Source of the DNA: Steromphala cineraria
Taxonomy: Eukaryota > Mollusca > Gastropoda > Trochida > Trochidae
DNA: 64,000 nucleotides
Assembly (NCBI GenBank): GCA_916613615.1
Contig: OU744735.1
Location: 54,824,082 to 54,888,081 of the forward strand
Direction of reading: 5' to 3'
In this document: one piece after another, positions 22,799 to 34,963 of the stretch
Layout of the letters: every line of letters begins with the position of its first letter
How positions within the stretch are numbered: the first letter of the stretch is position 1
Position numbers and translations under genes: made by a program
The notes under the pieces: generated by a model
What the model was told of the DNA's origin: nothing
The model's input: the letters and a program-made list of their open reading frames with translations, nothing else
Databases searched by the model: none

Positions 22799-23124
22799 GT
22801 GGTGCACAGTGGTGTAGTGGTTAGCGTGCTTGCCTCTCATGCCAGAGACCCAGGTTCGAATCTTGGTGGAGAGACCAAAGATTTGTGACCTGAGTCCCAC
22901 ACTGCGTTGTGTCCCTGGGCAAGGCCCTTAACCACATTGCACTCAGTCCACCCAGCTGTGTAAATGGGTACCTGAAACAACGGGTGTACATGGATTCGTG
23001 TGCGCTTCGGCAGCACCGATAGCACAATCCGTCAGGGTAATAAAATGTAGCACTTTGAGCAACTAGCCTAGCAGTTGGATATGTGAGCAATATAAGCGGA
23101 TTGTTATTATTATTATTATAAAAA
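22799..23124 (+). mobile_element. tRNA-derived SINE
   Basis: The head looks like a tRNA with an A box TGGTGTAGTGG (22810-22820) and a B box GGTTCGAATCT (22853-22863). A body of about 230 bp follows, with GTGTCCCTGGGCAAGGCCCT, TAACCACATTGC, TCCACCCAG and AAATGGGTACCTG. It ends in a (TTA)n tail at 23101-23124. The conserved GGGCAAGGC...AAATGGGTACCTG core is of a type seen in widely distributed invertebrate SINE superfamilies (MetaSINE-like; from memory). Minus-strand ORFs (22821-23132, 22837-23025) just translate the SINE. Confidence 0.9.
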
Positions 23125-23447
23125 AGAGCCATTGGTTCTGTAGCTCATCAGGCTTTACATTTGATTTTGCTTAGGGGTGTGGCCAATATGGTGCTCTCCT
23201 TAGTAGGGGCAACAGGGTAAACAATCTATAATTTTTAATACTCACTAGTGAAGAAGTCTGTACATAAAGTTTCAGCTTTCTAGGCCTAATGGTTCTGGAG
23301 AAGAAGATTAAAATAGGTTTAAGGTTTAAGAAAATATATATATAAATATAGGCATATGGTCTATAGATGTCAGGACAACTGAGATGAAAGAGGATTATTT
23401 CATTTGTGAAAGTCAATTTCTCTACAATAAGTATATGGTGGTGCAAA
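23125..23447. repeat. Degenerate interspersed repeat
   Basis: GTGTGGCCAATATGGTGCTC and CTTAGTAGGGGCAACAGGGT (23175-23220) are echoed at 41210-41265 (CTTAGTAGGGGCTGCAGACA). The following AGTTTCAGCTTTCTAGGCC and GAGAAGAAGAT phrases are also common in bivalve repeats. Boundaries are not resolved. Confidence 0.4.
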
Positions 23448-23690
23448 ACGAAGACAACAATTGTTCCTAAGGGAACTGTCGGTTTGTAATTACAAGTGGT
23501 AGACAGGGTTAACTGGAATTGCTTTTCGTTACCTCAGTTTATTAAAGTTTCATCTCTATGAATAATATTAGTCATTTATTGTCTCACCTGACGGAGCAAT
23601 GATTGCATTGGGATTGTGGGTGGATCGGGTTTGCATTTGAATGTCAGCAGTTGAGACATATGAGGTATTCTGCATCGTTATCATTGATTT
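23448..23690 (+). repeat. Block Z, copy 2
   Basis: Aligned with 18955-19180: CAATTGTTCCTAAGGGAACT, AGACAGGGTTAACTG, GAATAATATTAGTCATTTAT and GAGGTATTCTGCA. This copy lacks the TATA-like string found before copy 1. It is non-coding by comparison. Confidence 0.55.
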
Positions 23691-24879
23691 TGCGCATGTT
23701 GATATTTAAGTCTATAAATCACTTCTTCTTTATATGCCTTTGTTACCATTGTAATTGGAAACTTGATGCATAACCTGTGCATACTTGCATAGTTTTTGGG
23801 TATGTTGATTTTTTAGTCTATGTGTCAAACTATTATAAAACACTTTAAGAATGTAAGATTGAACATATTTTGTTCTCGAAATATCACTAGATCTAGCATT
23901 TCAAAAGAGGTGAGAGTGGGGGCACAAATTTGTTAGGTTAAAGAAAATGCATTTCAATATAAGTGAAAACATCCCATCTATGATGAACAAAGGAAGAATT
24001 TTGCAACGATCTTATGTCAAGGAATATGTAAACATTTGTCATTTCACCACTTGAACATTGATTGATCTATGAACAATGACATATAAAATATCAAAAGCTA
24101 TAATATGTTTTCTATCTTTCTTCTATATGTGATTGCTTAGTACTATAGTAGTCTAGTCCAGTATTGTAGTCTATTTCTGTGAAATATGACTGATCAAGGA
24201 CGACCACATGCATGCTCTTTTATGAACAGAAGGGAAGACTTACTCGATACTATAAGGTGATTATCGATTTTCACATTAAATATTTCTTCCTTGTTGGTGA
24301 ACATTTGTGTCGTATCAAAATTAATTTTGAAACCCTTATCAACATATAATTTCCTTTTTTAAAAAAATGATAAAAACAATAAAAATTGTCTTTGAAGAAT
24401 GATTTAATTCCTGTTCTTATCAGTTTGAGAATACAACATAAAAAATCGAAATATTTGTACTTGAACATTTTCATATAAAATGTGTACTTCATTTTACCTG
24501 TAAATTAGGTATCAAAGTCATTGAATGGACTAGAAACTGTTTAAGATCATGGAAAGTATACTTTATATTTAAATATCATTAATCCTATGTCATCTTTAAG
24601 TTTTATGGCATATCGTATGTGGCGTAGAAAAAAAAGGTTTGATATCTTCAGATTGGTTTATCATCATTGACTGCTTCTATAGCAACGCACCTGCAAATGC
24701 ATTTTCATGTGGAAATAGCGTCGTCCGTTTTGTTGTTGTAATGTGAACCATTTTAAATTTTGTTTTTTACACCCAAATGCTTTGCACAGCAGTTCATAAT
24801 ATGTGCATCTTTACATTCATAGCAATAATGTCCTTTCGTTTATGTTTAGTATCTTCAATTATAATATGGTCATAAGCAT
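23691..24879. other. No recognised feature
   Basis: A+T-rich. The minus-strand ORF at 24271-24492 is K/F/Y-rich and looks like chance. Confidence 0.4.
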
Positions 24880-25367
24880 GCTTTATACCAATTTGTGTAG
24901 CAAAAAGTTTATTTTCTGAGCTTGTGAGTTTTAAATCGAAATATGATACTAAACGTACCTAAATACAAGTTTACAAAAATACGTTCGCAAGAATAATGAA
25001 TATCTATGTTATTATCATCATTATTATTATTATTATTATTTTCTTTGTAGTTATTTCCATGGACCATTGTTTAATGATGTGTAAGTGTTTGTATATGTGT
25101 AAATTTGTGTATGCGGTCTAATTGACAGTGAATCGTAAAGGTTAATCTATGTGGATCCCCTTCAATAATAAAATAAACTAGATTGGAGCATAAGGGAGGG
25201 ATGGAAAATGCAATATATCATCTCCAAGCTAGTGTCTAGCAAGCGTCCTCTTTAATTACAGATAAAGCATCACTTTGATATATTTTAATTTAATAAGAAT
25301 GTTTTTACATTTAAAAGAACAAAGTATTGGACATTCTTTTTTGTCTATCTACGTTTTCAAAAGAAAT

Positions 25368-25740
25368 ATATCCAGCAAGCAGTGATAAATAGCAGTGGAT
25401 CCAAGCAGCATTCAAGCTCTCAAACTGGCTCCTGGAAAGCTTTTTCAAAAGGTTTTACTCCTTGTTTTAATCTAGCTTCAACCATGATTAATGTTTAAGA
25501 GGATTTATAAAAGTGCGTTTGGTTTTGCTCATGGTTTCTTTATCTAAAAAGAACTCTGTGCATCTGAGGCACGTAGAAAGTAGAGATAATTGCACTTCAG
25601 GCTTGTCACTTGCCATGGATTTGTGATGCGCAGTGTTGCTTAACATAAACACATTAACACGCAGCTGCATCCTGAACGTTTTTACCACTCACTTGTGTAT
25701 TAAGTTGTTTGTATGGACAATAGTGACATTACTTCTGCTG
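25368..25740 (+). repeat. Block X, unit G1
   Basis: It contains CAGTGATAAATAGCAGTGGA, CTGGCTCCTGGAAAGC, AGCTGCATCCTGAACGTTTT and ACCACTCACTTGTGTATTAA, all retained in other copies. A 66-codon minus-strand ORF (25488-25688) has a near-identical relative in G2 (33539-33760) over C-L-R-C-T-E-F-F-L-D-K-E-T-M, but the F and R copies do not keep this frame. Coding status is doubtful. Confidence 0.6.
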
Positions 25741-28700
25741 TGCTGACAGGGAAAATATTAATTTGTGCCTTAAGAATATCATTCAAAAATGTTACGGGAT
25801 GGTATTTTAACCAGTTCTCTATCAATCAGTCTTTTGTGTTAGATAACACTTCAGTAATTAATATTTGATACTACATGTATGTATGCCATGTGGAAAAAAT
25901 AAAATGCTACTTTACATTAGCTTTAGCAGTATTTAGCAGTAAGATATCTCAAAGAAGCAATATTTTTGGGGGTTCAGAAAAAAACAATAAGTTTGCAGAC
26001 ATTTTACATAAACAGATCACTCGAATAAATACCTTAAACTGAAATCAACTTGCATTCATCTTCGTTTTATCCTTGACACAAGTATCAAGTTTCTCTCAAC
26101 ACCTTTTCATACCAATTAACCCCTTTCTTTCCTCCTTCAATCAAAAGTTTAAAACTGATTCAACTCTTTCAATACGTGTTACCAACATAGCTAAATAGAT
26201 AAAATTGTTGTTCACAACATTCATTCCATCAAAAGTGTTTCTGGTAATACACTTTCTACAACAATCACAACATTCCTCTGGGATCACACGCGATTTTCAT
26301 ATTGAATCACAGCTGCATCTGTTTTTTCATTTTTGAAACCAAAATCGTATTTGCATTTCATAACATGTTTAATGATATTCCATTTGCTCTGTTGAATTAA
26401 GTATTTTTTCAAACATACTTTTGGAAAAAGAGTTTGATTAGTTGTATGTCAAAATGATTTTACCTAAATAAACTCCTTATTGAAAGAAACAGATTCGTAC
26501 AAGTATCATTTACAAATAATTATTTCTTTGCAACAAGTACTGATGACTATTATTGTGTCTGGGAACCGTTCTTGTAAACTAAGCCTACCTTAAAAAAACA
26601 GAGGAAGTTATTTCACTTTTTTATATAAAATAAACATAAGCGCTTTACAACGTTGCTAAGTATTATTACAATACACAACTCCATTTCATTGTCTCACCAA
26701 ATTTTACACTCAAAAGTTATTTGATTGTTTCTTGTCGTAGTTGAATTATTGACAATTAACACTTCCAATATGATTAGAATATGTTTTTTTATTATTTCAA
26801 TCAATTGAATACTAATAGAACCTTTGGGCGATAGTTCACATAACCTAGCCTGTTAAAGATTATGTATAGTCTACCTCAAAGGCATAACAAGTAACATAGT
26901 CTTCAAGATCATCTATATCACATGAGGTAAACAGGAAACAATATTAGAGAAATGTATATTCCCTTTAAACCGCCATAAGGGCGAATCAGAAAATATAGCA
27001 TAATAATCAAACTTTTTGGAAAAGGCAGGTTTCATTTTACATCTTACTTTCGAAGTTTGATTTTTATAAGTAAACAGATAAGTTAAACTTTTGTGAGTAA
27101 ACTGTGATATCTATGAGTATATATTTTTAAGAAATGTTTAATATCAACTTTTGGAAGGAAGGAATGGAGATAGGGTAGACATAAATCATGTTACAATTCC
27201 CACTTTAACCATCATTTCTCTTTCATATCATACATTTTGTTTTTACCTATTGTGTTTTGTCTCTTTGATAGTTTTTTCAACAAATAAATTATTCCATTTT
27301 ACTCAATGAAATGCTAAGCGATCTTTAGTTCTGAATTGGAGCGACAGCATGATTTATTGTATCCAACTTAAACAATAAGAGGAGAAAGAGTGTCAAAGTT
27401 GTCAACACAGAATGTTTGTAGAGAACAAATATTTGGACAAATGAGCAGGATTTTCTTTCAGTTTAACAAACCATTCTTATGATACCTGGAACGATTTGAA
27501 TATGTAAGCATGCATGTTTACTTGTTTTCTATAGTTGATTCCTCAAAGGCGCAATTGGGTGTATTCTGTTTAAAAAAATCAATTGTAACAATCACTAATA
27601 TTTCGTAAATGCAAATTTAATCCATTTCTTTGAATTCATTGAGTATCTCTCTCAGGTACTCTACCATTTTAATGATCTATGCATTATATGTACTTCCCAG
27701 GTTAAAATGTTTTGTTCTAAAGACCTGAGACTACACATGCAACTGAATAAAATATTGCTTTGATCTTAAATACTTGCGAAATTAAAAATGAATTAATAAA
27801 CCAAGACCCCAAAACGACTGCATTTGCAACAACAATGCTAATAAATACAGGGGCCCAAACGTGTTAACAATCCCATTGTACAACGAAAATGCAGACTTTC
27901 AGTGCACTATTCAACCAGACATAAATGATAACTTGATCTCAAACAGTTTTCTTGGAATTTTATAAAGAAGTCATTATTTCCTATCTTCTCAAAATAAGAT
28001 AAAAGAGCGAATTATTTTGCAGTGAATGGGGATTTTAGCAAGACAGTCTGCAGACAGTGTTAACATGCATCATTCGCAGAAGGAGCTTTTAGTGATGCCA
28101 AAACAAAGTGACAAGCGCCAAAGTTTGGATAAAAGAGTCTTTTGGGAACTGTCTTAACAGTTGAATGTGAGCCTTGAGAAATGTTATTACGATTTGTCTG
28201 GCCTTTGAAGTTAGTCTGCTAGATCTTATAATAGTCAAGATGTATCTTTTTCTCATCCACAACTATCTTCCACGGGAGACCTGCTCCCCTAGCACAATTG
28301 TTTTACATGATGATAAGACGACGTCACAATGTTAAATGTCCATCAAAGGGTAGTGGTTAATGGATACGTTGTAATTTTGGATGATACATAGAATCTCATC
28401 CTAGTTTCTGGTATCAAATATATTAAAAATAATTGATAAAAGTAAAAGTATTCTCTGCAAGCTTGGATATATGTAACTTATAACAAAACATTATTTTTGA
28501 TATCAGAAGATTCTTGGGTGAGGTTCTCTACATAAACTGCCATGCAAATGAAACCTTTTGACATGTTGTTATCATTCTGAACTAAACAAAATATATTTAA
28601 CACCTAACACTCTTTATTAGTCCACCATTTATTCAAACAACCAAATATAATGAATATTAACAGGAGAATTTTTATTTTGATTAATCTAAAGTGAGTTTGG

Positions 28701-29432
28701 GTAAAGCTTTTGGTTTCTAACACGTTTGTTGAAATGATATGTATGCAATAATGTTGTTAGAGTAACAAACGCGTTGCAGCAGGTATATATATTTCGGATT
28801 TTATCGAATCCAAAATTGTCATGTGGAACAAAAACAATTAAGCCTCAAACAGACGTCCCTGTCAATTCCATTCATAACAAATTAGCATATGGAAATGAGT
28901 TTTATAAAATTTCAAATGTTTGCAGATATGATCATTGCAGCTGATCCACTATCATTATGGCGTGATACCAATTCATTATTAGATCAAATTAATCGGTGCT
29001 AAATGTTATCAAAAATTGTCAGTCAAGTGAGTCAAAAACAGAGTATGTCATAAAACGCTTCCTGCATCTGTATGAGGATTCGTATCAGCTTGAAAGATTA
29101 TATTCGGATGTTAAGGTTTTACTTATCTTACCATGATAAATGAATTGAGGCAATTCGATTCACTTGCATTTTTGTGTGTCTAAAATGTGATAGCAAATAT
29201 GTGAAGTTAATTGAGTGTCAATTTCTTTAATCGTACCATGCATTATCTCACAATCACCATAATTTCAAAACATATTTGTATATTCGAAATGATAATGAGG
29301 GTTAAAAAATGTAAACACAGATAAATGCCAAAAACAGTATGTTTTTCATTTTATTATATCAGCAGAATTAAATAAAGTGAAATGCTCTTCAATTAATAAA
29401 TGCATTCGAGAACTCAAATTAAGTCAATTTAC

Positions 29433-29534
29433 CTGTCCTTCATCTGGCACAGCTTTCGGGGTCGCTGGCGCACTCAAACCACAACACCACAGTAAGGTAA
29501 TGATGTGATTTGACAACTTTGTCAGTCTCGACAT
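29433..29534 (-). CDS. Candidate first exon with signal peptide, gene otherwise unseen
   Basis: On the minus strand an ATG at 29534-29532 opens 34 codons ending exactly at CAG/GTAAAT (donor at 29433/29432). The peptide starts M-S-R-L-T-K-L-S-N-H and has a hydrophobic core I-I-T-L-L-W-C-C-G-L-S-A followed by P-A-T-P-K-A-V-P-D-E. This is the n-h-c layout of a secretory signal with a plausible cut after L-S-A. Local GC is well above the surroundings. Downstream exons would lie at lower coordinates, but none could be identified with confidence. The matching place in G2 (around 37560-37640) does not retain it. It might be the 5' exon of the gene family whose last exon is block Y, which is inference. 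Confidence 0.5.
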
Positions 29535-30400
29535 AATGATGAACTCTCTTAAGAGGGAGGGACACCGTACGGAACTTAAATACTTATCTTATAACAACAT
29601 TGATTTCATTGCAACCGAAGTTAAATATTTCTTACATTCATAATCAAATAGGGTTTCCAAAATATAAAAACAAATTACTTATTGTCAATAGTTCAGAAAA
29701 TGTGTCCGATTGACAGATTGAAAATTAATTGTTTTTGGTCAAATTTTGTTAGATATGAAATATAAATCCTATTAAACGCAAAGCCATAATTATGTTAGAG
29801 CATGGTGGCACAAGACCTTAAGACATCACAAAAGGTTCGTTCCTGAAGTCAAAAAGTCGAAAGGACTTCATGTCTGATGAGTTTTTATACATTTTACATT
29901 TTTGTTATTTCTTGTGCTTGATATCACTGTAAATGTATTGGCTTCTGTTCATATTCTCATATATAGTGGTTTCAGTAGGTCGAGAAATGATGATTGTTTT
30001 TTTAAATTTTGAATAAATATAGTTACCCTTGATAGGTATATAATATATTTCGTGTTTTGTTTTAAAATTCCAAACTGGTTAATGGTAAGACGTTGTCATC
30101 AGTACATGTTTATTCACATATGGTTACTTTGTTTTTAAGATTTTAAAACTGCAGTTTAAATCTTCATTAAAATGCATTTTAACAAACCCTTAGAATTCTT
30201 ACTTGCCTTAGGATCTAATTTATGCTTTCTATGAGTAGACATAACCACATGAACGTCTTATTTTGAAGGATTTAATCCTCCTTTGCTAATGAGTTGACAT
30301 ATCGTTTCAAATGTGCTCATAAATTATTGTAAGAAGAAAAACAGTGAAAAGGTCAGTTTGAGATTTAGAAGTAAATAAGTGGGAAATAGTTAAACTGACA

Positions 30401-33059
30401 GCGACGCTTTGAGACGGGCGCTTTGAGACGGGCGATATCTGATGATAAGATGAAACAACAACATCATATTGGTTTTGAGGAGTGTCAATGTAATCTAATA
30501 ACTCCGATCTGATTGCCAATTGAAACTGTGGACAGCTTAACTTTGATCACGTTGACAGTCTGATATTGTTGTTATGTCAATCATTCTAAGTAGATCAGAC
30601 AATGACTGTACATGTACCTGCATTGAAAACCCTTGGGTTAATCGTTTAAATGAAATCACATCTATCATTGCGGAATGAAGCAGCTTGTAAATGACTTTCT
30701 AAATTTCATTTTACGTTCCCAGATTGTCTGTGAAAATTTGACAATGTTTAAAGATTTGAAAATGTAAAGATACATGTTTGTAATGAAAACAAATGGTAAA
30801 TCACTAATGCAAAGTAAACTTACTTAGTGACATGTTGTTAGTTGTTAACACCTTCATTACATGTATATGTTACCGATTACAAGCCATAATCTAGCCTTTC
30901 TTAAAAATAGCTTACAATATGTTTTGTAACAGGTTTTGCTTTTATTTGCTAGCACAATGAATAGAAATACTCTGATGTAACAAAACAAAACAAACAAGAA
31001 ATATTTGACCATGGCATGTAACAAACTCGCTTTTCATAATGAAAAAGTTCCCATTGTCTAATGAAAGATTTCCAATGTTGCTCTCATGCTTTATTTGATC
31101 CGATTCCAAAAACATATTTATAAAAAAGCAAAACCATTTATTGCAATGTGTATTTCAGTATAAATTTTTGATCTGATGTTTGACGTTTCAATTACCGCCT
31201 CAAAGAATGCCACTTGTGACTAATAGAAATCATCCTAGATTGAAATAATGTTTTGAACTTGATATACTTACTGCAAGACCCGTTTTGATAAAGCTTTTAT
31301 AATTCAGTTCAAAACATTAAATAATCTTAAGGATGTGACGCCTGCCTTACATTTCTTTCAAGTATTAGTGTTTCTTCCTTAAAATGTTACAATATCTGAT
31401 CAAAAGTCTTCACACCAAGATTTCATTGCAGATTAATGTGACGAGAGAGATCTTATACTCATACTTTTCTTCACATCATTGAAAAAATACAGCTCATTTG
31501 AATTCGATATTGCCACATCAGTGCTAAATCACCTATGCTTGTCGTTTCAATTTCCGTTTTATTTTATCACTTATCTTTGAGACAGCCACATATGGCGCTT
31601 TCACATCAGTCCCAATGGCATGCCATTGATAAGGCCACTAGGGAACCATCAACTTCATGAAAAATATCCCACTCTGTTTCAATGATCTTTCATCCCTTCC
31701 TCATTTCGTCTACTTAAATGAAATGCAAATGTTTTAATCTGTGGATACCTATCTGCATTATTACGAATTCTCAGTATAAGGGCACGTATTTATCTTAATT
31801 TGAAAGCTACATTTGTTTCCTGTTAGTTATATTCATAAATAAGGACAATGAATTCATCTTTGAAAAAAATATTTCTTCAACATCTATTAACATAATGACT
31901 TTTCATGAGGTTACGTTATATCTGTTACATTAATCATTACTTTTTTGTGAAGATTATTTTTGGAAATTTTTGCTCTGTGTGCTGTGATTGTTGGATATCT
32001 TGTTTCACACCTCTTGACATTCAGATAGAAAACCGATCGTCTCAATCCCTAAACGATCATAGCTAACTACATTTCTGTCATATATGACACTGAATGCCTT
32101 CTATTATTCGTAGAGATGATGCTCTGAAAATCTGCAATTGCTCCCATCAGGCAGTTATCGCTACCTAGCACATTCTGTTAAAGTCGGACAAACCCTGTAG
32201 GAGCAGTTGCTTTCCTGAATTGATCACCCAAGATTTCCCAAACTCAGTTATCCTAATGTTTCAATGAATTGCTGTGAGGTTTGAATATATACTATTATAT
32301 ACTTTTATTTCATAATGCTAGGGTTAGAGTACTATCACTCACCTCGTTGATTTCTCTGTATGAACCTGAAAGTGGATACCTATTTACTGAACTCCTACCA
32401 AGTTTATTTTCATTCTTTCGGAAAGACATGCTTTAATATAAGCGATGTACATAGGCTTTATATGGATGATTGTTTGTTATTATTCAACTTATGGTGAAGA
32501 ACAAATTTCGTTTCAGAGATTCCCTTTGTATTACATTGTTAGGGTTTAGGCCTATTCTTATAGAGGAAATCATTGACAGGTATGTTTTGCTTGAAGGAGT
32601 ATTTATTTCCCACACATAAACCACCACCAGGCAGTATGTGATTACTATCGACTTGCTGAGAACCAGCTGGGAACTTAATCAGATTACAAAATGGATTGGA
32701 AATCAATAAATGGTTTGTTCCAACTCATCCTGACATACATTTGATAATTACACAATTCATTGGATTTAGAAATCACATTATTTTTTGTTTGTTCCACTAA
32801 CATGTTCACTACATTAAGTATGAAACAAATAGTGTTACGATATTTATCAACCATGATGATAAAACTGGGCTTAAGGCAGTTTCGTCTTAGACATTCAAAT
32901 AGTGTACAGGAGAAACCTAACTCTCCTTGTTATATCATAATGTTTTTGTTATAAGTGAAATAGTTGAAAAGTTAAAAAACACTGATTTAATAAAAATAAG
33001 AAAGATTAAGTGACAGCTGTACTGACAACCAAAAACCATATTTTTGCTTACACCTTTTT
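30401..33059. other. No recognised feature between G1 and G2
   Basis: A+T-rich. A 14-bp tandem GACGGGCGCTTTGA/GACGGGCG occurs at about 30414-30434 inside a 70-codon minus-strand ORF (30307-30519), which has no recognised domain. A plus-strand ORF at 32760-32954 also looks like chance. Confidence 0.4.
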
Positions 33060-33439
33060 TTTTATCAAATCATTGCTTGTGAGTTTTAAATCGAAATATT
33101 TTGTAAATACATGTACATTCTGTTTGCAAGAATGATGAATAAATACCTTCGAAGTTATTTCCATAGACCATTGTATAATTAAATTTGTGCATATGGAATG
33201 GTTGACAGTGAATCCTCAATGTTGATCTATGTGGATTTCCCTCAATCATAAGAATATTGAATTGGAGCATAAAGGTGTGATAAAATATGCAAAATATCTT
33301 CTCCCAGCTATAGTGTAGCAAGCGTCATCTTTCGTTACAGATGAAGCATCACTCTGTCTTATTTAAGTCTAATAAGAAGGTTTTTACATTTAAAAGAACA
33401 TTGGGAAATGTTTTATCTATCTAAATTAGCAAAAGAAAA

Positions 33440-33800
33440 TATTTCCAGGGAGCAGTGATAAATAGCAGCGGATCCAAGCGGCAATCAAACTCTCAAACTG
33501 GCTCCTAGAGAGCTTTTTCAAAAGGTTTTACTCCTTTTTTAATCTAGTTTCAACCATGATTGATGTTTAAGAGGATTTATAAAAATGCGTTTGTTTTTGT
33601 TCATGGTTTCTTTATCTAAAAAGAACTCTGTGCATCTGAGACACGTAGAAAGAAAAGATAATTGCACTTCAGGGCTTGCCACTAGCCATGGATTTGTGAT
33701 GCGCAGTGTTGCTGAACTTAAACACATTAACACGCAGCTGCATCCTGCAGTTTTTACCACTCACTGGTGTATTAAGTTATTTGCTTGGACATCAGTGACA
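33440..33800 (+). repeat. Block X, unit G2
   Basis: Same landmarks as in G1: GCAGTGATAAATAGCAGCGG, CTCAAACTGGCTCC, ACACGCAGCTGCATCCTGCA and ACCACTCACTGGTGTATTAA. ORFs on both strands (33539-33760 -, 33585-33803 +) overlap in opposite directions over it. Confidence 0.6.
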
Positions 33801-34963
33801 TAACTTCTGTTGCACTGACAGAGATAAATATTTATTTGTGCCTAAAGATAATCATTCTAAAATGTCTATGCTGAAATACTTTAAAAGATTGAAAACTTAC
33901 AGAACCTTTTCGTTTGTCATTTAACAAAAAGGTTCATATTACTTAGTCTGTTAATAATCTAAGACTAATGTAACTCTAAGGCATAACAAGAAACATAGCT
34001 TTCAAGATCATCAATATCAAATTAAGTAAACAGAAAACAATATGAGAGAAATGTAAATTCCCCTTTGAACCGCCATAATCGCGAAACCGGAAATTATAGC
34101 ATTTAATCAAACATACTTTATGGAATAAGCGAGTTTCGTTTCACATTTTACCATCGATATTTGGATATCCTGAAAATGTCATGCTCTTTTTCGACAGTCC
34201 GTTACAGTAACGTCATAAACAAGGTTATACGAATCGTTGCAGAAATGAAAAATACACATGTGCAAATATTGAAAAAATATCACTGATGAGTCAACATTTA
34301 GGTTATAATATATAAGGCGTCGATGTACACATGTAGTGAATTTATAAATTTAGATATGAATTCTTTTTAACAGTAAGAGACTGAGGAGATAAATCTATTT
34401 TGTTTCTTTATCTGTATTTGGACGTTGATTCGATAGCTGTTGGTATTCTATTAGTTCTATTATTCAACCAGACATAACTGATAAATTGATCTCAAACACT
34501 TTTCTGGGAATTTGATAAAGTAGTCATAGGTCCTATCTTCTCAACATAAGATAGAAAAGCGATTTATTTTGCAGTGAATGGGGATTTACAGCCCTTTACT
34601 GGAAAAAGGACAGCTAATCTCCTCCATGTTAGCCAGACAGCCTGCAGACAGTGTTAAACATGGATCAACTTCAGAAAGAGATTTCAGTGATGGCAAAACA
34701 AGTTGACAAGCGCCAAAGTTTGGATATAAGAGTCTTTTGGGAACTGTCTCAACGGTTCAATGTGAGCCTTGAGAAATGTTATTACGATTTGTCTGGCCTT
34801 TGAAGGTAGTCTGCTAGATCTTATAGTAGTCAAGATATATCTTTTTCTCATCCAAAACTATTTCCACGGGGGATCTGAGAGTGTTTGGACAGTAGTTTTT
34901 AAACAATGGTAAGAACATGACAGCACAATTGTTTTACATCATCAAGTCATCACATCATAATGC

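Larger units (their letters stand above)
24880..30400 (+). repeat. Duplicon unit G1
   Basis: It aligns directly with G2 (33060-37640) in ordered blocks: 24880-25250, block X 25368-25740, 26830-27060, 27900-28340, 28380-28900 and 29100-29340. The part from 29690 to 30350 aligns with 39120-39600 in G3. Differences include about 1 kb present here (roughly 25800-26830) and absent in G2, plus G2-only insertions at 34972 and 37084. A (ATT)n microsatellite lies at 25010-25040. The unit carries the signal-peptide exon candidate at 29433-29534 on the minus strand. Confidence 0.75.

Noticed and set aside
22801..22870. Possible tRNA gene
   Set aside because: A and B boxes are present, but no cloverleaf acceptor stem closes; a SINE body and (TTA)n tail follow.
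22821..23132. 103-codon minus-strand ORF
   Set aside because: It is a translation of the SINE.
28026..28157. 43-codon plus-strand ORF with two K-R pairs, resembling a propeptide
   Set aside because: No signal peptide, and the G2 counterpart (34600-34750) has frameshifts and a stop.
25488..33760. Similar minus-strand ORFs in G1 (25488-25688) and G2 (33539-33760) with C-L-R-C-T-E-F-F-L-D-K-E-T-M
   Set aside because: The frame is not kept in G3, F1, F2 or R, and identity is equally high outside the ORF, so shared ancestry of a non-coding block explains it.
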